From the NCBI GenBank assembly GCA_934370925.1, contig CAKRNG010000019.1, positions 1 through 36,508 on the forward strand: 36,508 nucleotides of DNA. The letters are read 5' to 3'. Positions 1 to 7,651 of this stretch are shown piece by piece (the first letter of the stretch is position 1; each line of letters starts with the position of its first letter). The notes under the pieces were generated by a model. That model had not been told where the DNA came from. It saw only the letters and a program-made list of their open reading frames with translations, and did not search any database. The DNA comes from an uncultured Lacticaseibacillus sp. GTDB lineage: Bacteria; Bacillota; Bacilli; Lactobacillales; Lactobacillaceae. Both the position numbers and the translations under genes were made by a program.

Positions 1-1450
1 CAAAATGACCTAAAGGGCATTTTGCATTGACCAATTTTTTATCGAGAGATGTTGTCTCAAATCTTGACCTAAATCCATACTCTTCTTCATACGAATATGA
101 CATTGCTTTAAACAAGTAGTTTATTCTATTCAACGCTTTTCTTATCTGCTTCTTTTGAGAATCATTTTTTTGACTAATAAGATTGAGTAGCTGATTCAGA
201 TCATTCTCAATACTCTTAATCTTACCAGAATCACTAATTCCTGAGACTTTCACTGTTATCTGGCCAGAAATATGATTTTTACTGAGATAACAAACTCGTC
301 CAACTTGAAACTGTTTTTCTCCCATAAATCGTTGTACAAATGAATCATCATAAACCAAGACTGCACCCTGGGCATTATCTGCATACTGCTTCCACATGGG
401 CAGACTATTCAAAGCTGTAGTTGCCGATGAAACATATACAAAGGACTGTGAATAATCTTGATCATCAATATCAAGTAATTCCAATTTGTCTAGCAGTTCT
501 CGCCCTTCCATCGGGTCATTCATTTGACGAGAATTTGTCAAACGAAGAAAAGACCCTTTTTCTTCTTGATTGATTAATAGGCCTATTGTTTTAAGCGGGC
601 AATAGTGTCCAAGTTCAGTGTCCTTGTCCCATTCGGAAACAATCAACTGTTCTCTAATCTTAGTAATTAACTCGGACACGGGATCTTTTTCAAATAATCC
701 TACAAGTGCAGCTACCTGATTTGCCTTATCACCCAAAACTGCTGTCATAACCTCAATAAGGTAATCATGATTATAGTCAGTCAACTTACCGGCATTATCA
801 ATTAACCACTCAAACAAATCATCCGTAAGATTTTGATCTGCCTTCAAAATCTTCACAATCTGATTCTGCTTCGTTTTACCCAGATAATCAATAATCTTGA
901 GAATCGCCCCTACGTTATCCTCAGATACAAACTTTAAAAATTCACTCCCAGGCTTCAATTTCTTACCGAATTCGTATTCACTCGTCAGCTTGATGATATC
1001 GAACACGCGTTTCGCATCATCCCCTCTGAGTAACGACCATTCAACTCCTTTTTGCACTTCTAACTCCGCTATCTTTGCGGGTTCGAGGGTACTAAAATCA
1101 TTAAACTGAGCAAGAACATCAGGGACTTCGTCTAAATTATTAAGTGCTTTTATCAGCTTTTTATAATATTCAATTGACATTCCAAGAGAATAAAAATCAT
1201 TTCCGACATTCTCTACTAATTCTTTTTTTATATAGCTAGATGTACATCTATCACTATTCGCAGATTCATCTAGTTTCGGCGTATAAATTTTTATTCCTCC
1301 TAAGGGTTCATCGCCGAATGCCACGTCAAAATATGTCTCGTACCCGTAATCATTCCAATTATCACAAAATAAATAAAATTCATTACTATTTTTCCCACGG
1401 GGATTCTTCCAATCTTTTGGAGGATTGGGACTGATGTTAATTTTTTTCAT
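1..1450 (-). CDS. DUF2971 family protein, partial (runs off the left edge)
   Basis: The frame opens at ATG 1450 and stays open to base 1, so at least 483 codons are present and the C-terminus is missing. The start has AAGGA six bases upstream and lies 20 nt after the stop of the upstream gene, so the two look co-transcribed. The first ~270 residues match nothing I recognise. From about residue 279 the protein resembles DUF2971: HYCPLKTIGLL, then NDPMEGR near residue 311, then PMWKQYADNAQGAVLVYDDSF split over about 348-368, then EEYGFRSRFE near the edge. DUF2971 proteins often occur in sporadic, defence-like loci, but their activity is not established to my knowledge. Base composition is AT-rich like its neighbours and unlike the rest of the window. 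The domain call is recognition from memory; the defence role is inference. Confidence 0.75.
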   Translation of the reverse strand, partial: MKKINISPNPPKDWKNPRGKNSNEFYLFCDNWNDYGYETYFDVAFGDEPLGGIKIYTPKLDESANSDRCTSSYIKKELVENVGNDFYSLGMSIEYYKKLIKALNNLDEVPDVLAQFNDFSTLEPAKIAELEVQKGVEWSLLRGDDAKRVFDIIKLTSEYEFGKKLKPGSEFLKFVSEDNVGAILKIIDYLGKTKQNQIVKILKADQNLTDDLFEWLIDNAGKLTDYNHDYLIEVMTAVLGDKANQVAALVGLFEKDPVSELITKIREQLIVSEWDKDTELGHYCPLKTIGLLINQEEKGSFLRLTNSRQMNDPMEGRELLDKLELLDIDDQDYSQSFVYVSSATTALNSLPMWKQYADNAQGAVLVYDDSFVQRFMGEKQFQVGRVCYLSKNHISGQITVKVSGISDSGKIKSIENDLNQLLNLISQKNDSQKKQIRKALNRINYLFKAMSYSYEEEYGFRSRFETTSLDKKLVNAKCPLGHF

Positions 1451-1470
1451 GATATCCTTCCCCACAATCG

Positions 1471-3318
1471 TTAAATTGCAATGTCAGTTGGTGTTACAAG
1501 TCTGAGTACTGGTTTTTGGTGTGCTTCAGTCACACATTGTGCCCAAGCAGAAAGTTTGGCTTTCACCAATATAGATCCAAGATTCGTTAATTTAAAAACA
1601 TGTTCTTGTACCTGTTTGGTATTGTTGACTGCAAAACGCGGTTTGTTATCAGAAGCCTTTATAGGATATACCCAGACAATCACATTTCTCTTTACAGAAA
1701 GTGCTTTTTTCATTTTCTGTGCATTTCCCAAATAGGATTCAATTTCTTCTAAATCGTACGCATTTCTGTTATTAATGATTGACAACGCTAAAACACTCTG
1801 ATCCAGGCTATACAAAGTTTCAGACGTTCGCTCACCCAACTTCATCGTTAAGAGTTCGCCTGTATTCTCTGCATATAAATCTGCCAACTCAACTCCCGGA
1901 CCATTGTATGAGAAGCTCTTGCTATTCGGCTTCGCAAAGTGTCTGTGTATCTTCTTGAATGAATCAATTTTTGAGCCGACGAGCGCATCCATGTAGTCTT
2001 CTTCACTTCCGTTTTTACTTTTAGAACCTAGATGATGTTGAAATTTAAGAGCCGAGTACTCTTCGCTATATGCGATTTCAATATCGGCCAACGATGCATT
2101 AATTAATTCGAAAAATTCAGCATTAAATGTACCCCACTCACCGTTTTGCATCACATAAGGTTTGCCGTCTACAGCAATTTCAGCGGATAAAAAGTCTGTA
2201 ACATCATACGAATTAACCTCTCCGGATTGATCCTCACAATCAATTCGGACATTATCAATAGTTTTGTCAAGATGTCCTTTCAGCAATTTGGAATCACCCT
2301 CTAAAATATCTCCTTCTTTTATTTCATCAACACTTGCTCTCGTTTTACGCTTATCTCCATTGATATATAGGGTGATTTTAACCATTTCGTCAAGAAACAC
2401 AATGTGGTTACCAATTACAGAGACTAATAATAGTGACACTGCTTCTTCAAAATTAACTGTCTTTACTTCTCCCGATACGTTACTAACCGACACACTCATT
2501 GAATTAGGGTTATCTTGATTTTTCAAAATACTCGTTAACCTCGTATCAAGTTCTCTTTCCTTCAAAGAATCATTAACGTATGTTATTCGCGGAAAAGTAC
2601 TCAGGATTTCCTTACTATGCATCAATTCGTCTATGTCTCGAATAACCTGACAAAGACTATCTTCAAAAGGCTTATTCTCACTATCGCTTACGAGTAAACT
2701 AACACCCGTAGCACAAGTAATCGTTTTTCCGTATCGCTTCACATCTTTTGGATGTCCTGTAATCGACGAGTAAGCCTCCGATGGTAACGCCACATTCCGA
2801 CTTGCCCTTCGATAATTAGTAATAGCCAATGCCTTATCTTGGCCAAAATAATTAACCTGCTTTTTGATGACATCCGTCTCCAAAATTTCACGTTCAGCAA
2901 AATTAATTCCAAAATCCTTACTTGTAACAGATTCAATCTTGCGAAAACCTTGTCCGAATGGAATTAAGTAAACTGATTCCTTACTCTTAGTTTCCTGTTT
3001 TAGCAAGAGTATCGTATCTACATTACCACCAAGAGTCGGTTCAAATTGGTGATATTCTGTCTGCTTCTGTCTACTGAAGAAATTGTGGAGTACATTCTGC
3101 TGATATGAGGATTTACGATTTTTAATTTTAGCCAGAGGTTGCACCGTTATCTTAGTAACCCTTTTTTCATCCAGTAAATCCGTATGTGTAATAACAAAAC
3201 TCGAAAGTGTATAGTAAACATCTGGTTGAGGATCCGTGCTGCCATCATATTCCTGACCACCCAACTGCGTTATTGTCTCATCCCAGTCAAACTTGGACTG
3301 GTATATCGTTATATTCAT
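1471..3318 (-). CDS. DUF6119 / TIGR04141 family sporadically distributed protein
   Basis: A 615-residue protein. I chose ATG 3318 rather than the in-frame ATG 60 bases upstream because GGAG sits about ten bases before it. Features that match the DUF6119/TIGR04141 family are IPFGQGFRKIE followed by FGINFAEREI (about 125-150), the QASRNVALPSE-like segment (here RRASRNVALPSEAYS), GVSLLVSDSENK, the MQNGEWGTFNAEFFELINASLADI block (variant of the family's DGKWYEVD region) and GVELADLYAENTGELLTMKLG near residue 500. The biochemical function is unknown to me; the family is known for patchy distribution and for lying near restriction or other defence genes. It is followed 20 nt later by the DUF2971 gene and preceded by a short hydrophobic peptide ORF and a divergent Rgg-type regulator. 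Family call fairly firm, role inferred. Confidence 0.75.
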   Translation of the reverse strand: MNITIYQSKFDWDETITQLGGQEYDGSTDPQPDVYYTLSSFVITHTDLLDEKRVTKITVQPLAKIKNRKSSYQQNVLHNFFSRQKQTEYHQFEPTLGGNVDTILLLKQETKSKESVYLIPFGQGFRKIESVTSKDFGINFAEREILETDVIKKQVNYFGQDKALAITNYRRASRNVALPSEAYSSITGHPKDVKRYGKTITCATGVSLLVSDSENKPFEDSLCQVIRDIDELMHSKEILSTFPRITYVNDSLKERELDTRLTSILKNQDNPNSMSVSVSNVSGEVKTVNFEEAVSLLLVSVIGNHIVFLDEMVKITLYINGDKRKTRASVDEIKEGDILEGDSKLLKGHLDKTIDNVRIDCEDQSGEVNSYDVTDFLSAEIAVDGKPYVMQNGEWGTFNAEFFELINASLADIEIAYSEEYSALKFQHHLGSKSKNGSEEDYMDALVGSKIDSFKKIHRHFAKPNSKSFSYNGPGVELADLYAENTGELLTMKLGERTSETLYSLDQSVLALSIINNRNAYDLEEIESYLGNAQKMKKALSVKRNVIVWVYPIKASDNKPRFAVNNTKQVQEHVFKLTNLGSILVKAKLSAWAQCVTEAHQKPVLRLVTPTDIAI

Positions 3319-3350
3319 AATAGTTAGCTCCAATGCAAATTTCAGTACGT

Positions 3351-3388
3351 ACAATTGAATTAAATAGCAATTTATCAATTGTTTTTTT
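3351..3388 (+). promoter_or_regulatory. A/T-rich inverted repeat with T tract (terminator or operator)
   Basis: ACAATTGA at 3351-3358 is repeated inverted as TCAATTGT at 3375-3382 and is followed on the + strand by a run of T. It lies between the small peptide ORF and the DUF6119 gene. It could insulate the regulator from upstream + transcription, or serve as an operator for the minus-strand operon. The stem is only 8 bp and A/T-rich, so either reading is weak. Confidence 0.35.
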
Positions 3389-3409
3389 GGACATAAGTCA
3401 TCTTTTCTA

Positions 3410-3529
3410 CTAAGCTTGATTCATGGTGCTGTTCACAGTGACATTATTAACATTCAACATTTCAGTTCCGCCAACTGTAAGTCCACCGGATAGAACAACG
3501 ACAACAATAATTTCTACAATTTTCTTCAT
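3410..3529 (-). CDS. Short hydrophobic signal-like peptide (candidate Rgg pheromone precursor)
   Basis: A 39-codon ORF beginning MKKIVEIIVVVVLSGG, then LTVGGTEML and a polar Asn/Thr-rich tail ending MNQA. GAGG lies about eight bases upstream of the ATG. The basic start, acidic residue and Val/Ile-rich core resemble short hydrophobic peptides (SHPs) that are encoded divergently from Rgg regulators in streptococci and related bacteria; the long polar tail after the GG is unlike a classical SHP, whose C-terminus is the active octapeptide. The ORF lies between the Rgg-type gene (start codons only 25 nt apart, opposite strands) and the DUF6119 operon, which it precedes in the same direction. Coding status and pheromone role are inference from position and composition. 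Confidence 0.5.
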   Translation of the reverse strand: MKKIVEIIVVVVLSGGLTVGGTEMLNVNNVTVNSTMNQA

Positions 3530-3554
3530 AATATATACCTCGGAGTGATTTTTT

Positions 3555-4430
3555 ATGTTTGGACAGTTTGGAGCAGGATTCAAAAAAATTCGGAATAATA
3601 AAAACTATAGTCAGAGTCTGCTTACTGATGACACAATTTCAAAGGCTTCAATTTCACGCTTCGAAAATGGTAAACAGGACTTAGGCATAGAGAAGACTAA
3701 TTCACTTTTAGAAAAAATGAGCAGCTCCATGGACGAACTACTTTGCGAATTCAATTCACAAAACAGCCGGGCAGACTCTATCTACGTCACAGTAAATCAA
3801 GCTTATTTGGCCACTGATTCTAAACAATTGAAGAAATTGTTTGAACAGCAAGAACATGTCTACTCTGAGCGTCCTAGCCTACAGACATTCCTAAATAAAT
3901 GCTTGATAGCAAACTTTTATGCCGATTTAACTAACGACATTTTGGTAACAAAAAATGATCTTCAACGACTGTACGGACTATTGCTGAATTACTCTGATTG
4001 GACATCTGCCGAAATTGCCACTTTCACCAATAGTTCCGTCTTGTTAACAGACTACGAAAACTTCACGATTGCTTGCGAACTTGCAAAGCAAATTGAAACA
4101 ATACAGAAAACAAATTATCCAAACTACATCGACTGTTGGGCTGCAATACTCAATGCATTTTTGATTTTAATCGAACGTAATGTTCTATATGCTCAACAAT
4201 TAAGAAAGATAATCTGTGAAATTGTCCTCCCTTCGAATTCAATTAACGTTTCACTTCGTCGCTATTTTCTAATTAGTCTGCTGGATGCTAAGACTTCTGA
4301 TACTAGCAGCAGTTCCTTTCAAAATGACGCCAAAACGATAATCAATTTACTTAGACGAATTGGTAACGAAGCACAAGCAGACTCATACGAAATCGCATAC
4401 AACGACATCCTCTCGGCAGAAAGCCTATGA
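3555..4430 (+). CDS. Rgg/GadR/MutR-type transcriptional regulator
   Basis: A 291-residue protein with GGAG nine bases before ATG 3555. Residues 1-65 form an XRE-type helix-turn-helix (FGAGFKKIRNNKNYSQ, then ISKASISRFENGKQDL), and the remaining ~225 residues are an all-helical region as in the TPR-like C-terminal domain of Rgg proteins, which binds short peptides. The length matches the Rgg family (about 280-300). It is divergent from a short hydrophobic peptide ORF with 25 nt between the two start codons, so their promoters must lie inside each other's transcribed region. By analogy with Rgg-SHP pairs I infer that it controls the peptide gene and the DUF6119-DUF2971 operon. Family call firm; target and ligand are inference. 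Confidence 0.85.
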   Translation: MFGQFGAGFKKIRNNKNYSQSLLTDDTISKASISRFENGKQDLGIEKTNSLLEKMSSSMDELLCEFNSQNSRADSIYVTVNQAYLATDSKQLKKLFEQQEHVYSERPSLQTFLNKCLIANFYADLTNDILVTKNDLQRLYGLLLNYSDWTSAEIATFTNSSVLLTDYENFTIACELAKQIETIQKTNYPNYIDCWAAILNAFLILIERNVLYAQQLRKIICEIVLPSNSINVSLRRYFLISLLDAKTSDTSSSSFQNDAKTIINLLRRIGNEAQADSYEIAYNDILSAESL

Positions 4431-4530
4431 TAATTTTATCGTTAAACTGATATTCCAACGCCATTGTTACATATTTGGAACGATTTAACTTAACCTTAAA
4501 TCACACGTCTTCAAATAGATGATTCTAACA

Positions 4531-4576
4531 AAACGCGCGACACTGTAATCTTTCTCGATTGCAGTGTCGCGCGTTT
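4531..4576. terminator. Strong intrinsic terminator between regulator and membrane protein
   Basis: A 15 bp stem, AAACGCGCGACACTG paired with CAGTGTCGCGCGTTT, with a 16 nt loop. T residues follow on the + strand and A residues precede it, so it can end the regulator transcript and the oncoming minus-strand transcript of the membrane protein gene. Confidence 0.85.
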
Positions 4577-4652
4577 GTCTTACATTTACTTATGCTAGAG
4601 TCGTTGCGTTCATAATTTCCGCAATTTCACGCTCTATCCTATTTTTCAAACC

Positions 4653-5318
4653 TTAATTTCCATATCTTTCATATGCACAAAACGCCACATACCCCTGCTG
4701 CTTCGCCTGAGTCAACGTCATCGCCTTGCCACCACCATATCGTTGCAATCCGCGACAGTTAGGGTCTTTGTGGTACCGCCCTGGAATTCGGCTATTCACA
4801 TATACGGTCTCCGAATCAGCGGTCGATGGTACCGGTTTGTACTCATAGTTACGCCGCCCCGTATTTGCACCGGAACGGCCCGGATTATGCGTCGTTGTCG
4901 AACTGCTGGACGAATAGGTTGATGATGACTCATACACTGTGGCCTCTGATTCATCATCCTCAGTAGCTGTGTCTACCTCTTCTGTATCGTCAGTGCTCTC
5001 TGTATCCGTATAGTCAGATGATGTAGTGTCTTCTTCACTATCATCCGTGTTTTCACTATCCTCATACGTTTCATCATCGGTATCGTCGGATTCATCACCC
5101 CAGTAGTCCTCGTCATCATCCTCATCGCTTGAGGATGATGACGAGGACGTTTCAACACTGCTTGTATTAATCCCTCTCTGAACCACAACGCCCGAAACCG
5201 TTACAAGTATTAGAACGATGAGTGCTATCCCCATTTTTTCAGCATGTTTATCAACCTCATCCAAAAAGGCAAATAATACAAACCACGAAAAGATAACTAT
5301 TACCCAAAAAGCAATCAA
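4653..5318 (-). CDS. Membrane protein with acidic low-complexity linker and His/Cys C-terminal motif
   Basis: A 221-residue protein starting at TTG 5318, chosen because GGAGGGGG lies six bases upstream. Two hydrophobic segments occupy about residues 2-19 and 30-48. Residues ~53-165 are almost entirely Ser, Thr, Asp, Glu and Tyr, a long acidic disordered linker. The last 50 residues hold a compact motif, RYHKDPNCRGL (H183, C188) followed by LTQAKQQGYVAFCAYERYGN (C214). This pattern (YH-x4-C, then a short helix, then GY-x-x-C) is a small C-terminal domain seen on many Gram-positive membrane proteins; in most of them the end is CxxC, whereas here only one Cys is left. Function unknown. It is monocistronic, followed by a convergent terminator. 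Confidence 0.7.
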   Translation of the reverse strand: MIAFWVIVIFSWFVLFAFLDEVDKHAEKMGIALIVLILVTVSGVVVQRGINTSSVETSSSSSSSDEDDDEDYWGDESDDTDDETYEDSENTDDSEEDTTSSDYTDTESTDDTEEVDTATEDDESEATVYESSSTYSSSSSTTTHNPGRSGANTGRRNYEYKPVPSTADSETVYVNSRIPGRYHKDPNCRGLQRYGGGKAMTLTQAKQQGYVAFCAYERYGN

Positions 5319-5489
5319 ATCAATTCCCCCTCCAAAGATTCACAACCTTAAGAGTTTACCAAAGACGAAAAGGCTTGTGAATGGCATGAAAGTGGTGCCC
5401 CTCATGAACAGATTGCGCTAACTATCTCTCCCTGCCCATCCTAAACGCAACTTTGGGTCAAAAGTGCATATAAGACACAGGACATATTT

Positions 5490-5585
5490 TTTAAATAGGC
5501 GCAGGAATCGCGGTATACCTTGCGCCAGTAAGGACGAACCAGTTATCGCAATTGCCGTTCTTCAATCTCTGCGCCTATTTTTTAA
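5490..5585 (-). ncRNA. Structured intergenic element with 12 bp closing stem
   Basis: AAATAGGCGCAG near 5493 and CTGCGCCTATTT near 5579 form a perfect 12 bp closing stem around about 70 nt. Inside, a second TGCGCC at about 5521-5526 can pair with the first arm instead, which gives two mutually exclusive hairpins. On the minus strand the motif AAGGTATACCGCG precedes the distal arm and faintly recalls a T-box, but the conserved T-box sequence is not complete. The membrane protein gene lies 170 nt downstream on that strand. It may be a small RNA or an attenuator. The rest of 5319-5785 shows no gene I can support. Confidence 0.35.
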
Positions 5586-5785
5586 TATTACCTGTATCGT
5601 ATATGACCGCTCAGTCGGCAATCACGTCCTGGATCATCGAACATCCCCCTATCCGCCCCAAAGCATCCTTTTAGTCGTTCAACGCAGCGTTTACCACGTC
5701 AAAACAACGAATAAAGCAAACGGTGGTGGGCCGGGATGCCGCTGATTCACTGTAAAATGCGTCTAAAAGACTACATTTCACACAA

Positions 5786-5831
5786 AAGGGCACCATTTCA
5801 GCAACACGACGTTTGCTGAAATGGTGCCCTT
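5786..5831 (-). terminator. Intrinsic terminator of the McrBC-like locus
   Basis: A stem of about 19 bp with AAGGGCACCATTTCAGCAA on one arm and its complement on the other, 7 nt loop. On the minus strand it is followed by TTTTGTG. It sits 14 nt after the stop of the nuclease gene. Confidence 0.85.
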
Positions 5832-5844
5832 CCAATGTCCTTCT

Positions 5845-7651
5845 CTAAATCTCCGCCATCAACCGCGTCCGCGCGCCAATCGTCGCCAGATGCTGCATCA
5901 CATACTCGGTTAGCGTCACGTTCGCGGTTCCCGGCTTGGTTTCGATATAAAACACGTTGGCCTCCGTGTCATCACTCACCTTCGTCTCACTGCCCGTGAT
6001 GTTATTCGGGTAAAGGACCAGCAAGGCTTCGACCGGCCGCATTTGCCGGAGCAGCGCATTCTCATCGTGGAGCGGGGATCGTGGGGCGTTGACGTACGCA
6101 GAGAATTGCCACTGCAGACTGCTCTTTCCCTCGCTCAGGCCATTCAAGATGCTCGTCAGTCGTTTGTACTTCGCATCCATCAACAGGCTACCCAGATACC
6201 GCGCCTCCTTGTCGAACACATCGAGGCGGATGTCTGGCTTATTTTGCGCCGCCAGCATCATCAGTGGCCGATGAAGCGTTACTTGCGCGCGACCGTGGGG
6301 AAGCGGTTCGTTGTACGTCAGATTGAGGTCGAGGTCGTCACCAACTAGGTGAACCTGCGTGCCTGCCGTCAGAAACGGGAGTGGTTGCCCCGCCTGCCGG
6401 TCGTCATAGAGCCACCCCGAAACCGGATTGAAGCCAATTTCGGTGAGTATCTTGAGCACTTGCACGTACGTCCAGATTTCGTACAACTGCGCCGTTTGTT
6501 TCCAGTAACGGTGGTAACTAGCATCCACCTCATAACTAGCCGTTTTGTGGAAAAGCACCATGTAAATACGGTAGAGCAGATTGTACGAGGGATTCAGCAT
6601 CAACGCCTTGGGAAGCGCCATGTTGCTTGGCATCGTGGCATTCTTGAGGAAGTCGTCGGCCAAGACCACTTGGATATATCGGTTCAGGCGACTTAAGCGC
6701 GTCGTCACATCTTGCAGTTCCGTCAACGTGCTTGTATATGCGTTTGCTTCATAGCGTTGCTCGCTTAGACTTCGCCGATTAGCGTAGGTACTGGCCTCAT
6801 CGTGGTTGTGCTTGACCTCAGCCACCACACCCGCCACGTACACCATCTGTGTGCGGCACAACTTGCCCAGGCGCATCAGGAAGAACTTCAGCCAGCGATT
6901 CTCCTCCACATCGTACTGCAAGTAACGGTGTGGGGGCGTAAAGCATCCCCTGCTTATCCGGCCGTTCGCTGACCTTGCGCATCGTGATTTGATCAATCTC
7001 CCCCCTTCCTCCCGCTGGAATCCAGGTGTAGGTTTTGTCAATCCGGTACTTTGCGTTGTTTCGTAGCGCCTCGACCGCATACCGAATCTTGGCCTCATTG
7101 CTCAACAAGTACGTTGTTTCATCATCCAGTAATGCTGCGACAGATTTTCCCGGTTGATCCCGCACCCGTCCGCGCGCAGCTCGCGTATAATCGCGCGCGA
7201 GGCCCTTCACCATCTGTTCGACGTCTGCGCGCATCGTCTGCCATTCTGGGGTGGACAGGTCCTTTGGGCGTACCCGCCAGTAGCCGTACTTCGTGGTGGT
7301 CGCCGTCACGTGCACCTTCACCGTGTAGTACCCCGGGATAAGTGGGACGTCTTGGGCACTCGGTCGTTCTCGCCCGTGCTCGAATGAAAAGAGCGTATAT
7401 GGACGGTTGAACGCGAATCGCTGCACGTCCTGACTGGCATCCGCGAGTCCGTAATCTTCAAGTTCGGGTAACTCAAACACACCGGTTCCAGTATCGCTCA
7501 TAACCGCAATCTGCAACTCAGCATACTCAATCACGGCAGGAATTACGGCATCGTCCAGCGTCCCTAAACAGTCAGTATCGTAAAGTGGCACTGGCAATTG
7601 TTCATGTGGCTGGTTGTTCCGATGCGTTATTAGCTTACATTGTAAATCCAT
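5845..7651 (-). pseudogene. DUF2357/DUF524-type McrC-like nuclease, frameshifted
   Basis: Two overlapping frames make one protein. The first frame runs from ATG 7651 (GGGAG nine bases upstream; it overlaps the stop of the NTPase gene by 17 nt) to the tract around 6932-6936. The second continues to stop at 5845. The join falls in a run of five C on the coding strand (GGGGG at 6932-6936); six C would restore MLYAPHRYLQYDVEENRWLKFF. The N-terminal part is DUF2357-like. The C-terminal part has the ENRWLK segment and an LDVFDKEARYLGSLLMDAKYKRL stretch that matches the PD-(D/E)xK nuclease core (D...DAKYK). In McrBC-type systems this subunit cuts DNA when loaded by the McrB-like NTPase. Whether the frameshift is real or an assembly slip in a homopolymer cannot be told here. 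Confidence 0.75.

Noticed and set aside
5461..5640. T-box riboswitch
   Set aside because: Only part of the conserved T-box sequence is seen (AAGGTATACCGCG), no stem I features are evident and the downstream gene is not a typical T-box target.
5581..5643. An 18-codon ORF on the minus strand after GGGGG (MFDDPGRDCRLSGHIRYR)
   Set aside because: It has a possible ribosome-binding site but no conservation evidence within the window, and such short frames are expected by chance.
6818..7098. Two separate overlapping genes in the nuclease locus
   Set aside because: Restoring one C in the 6932-6936 tract joins the frames into a single DUF2357-type protein; the non-joined parts match nothing.
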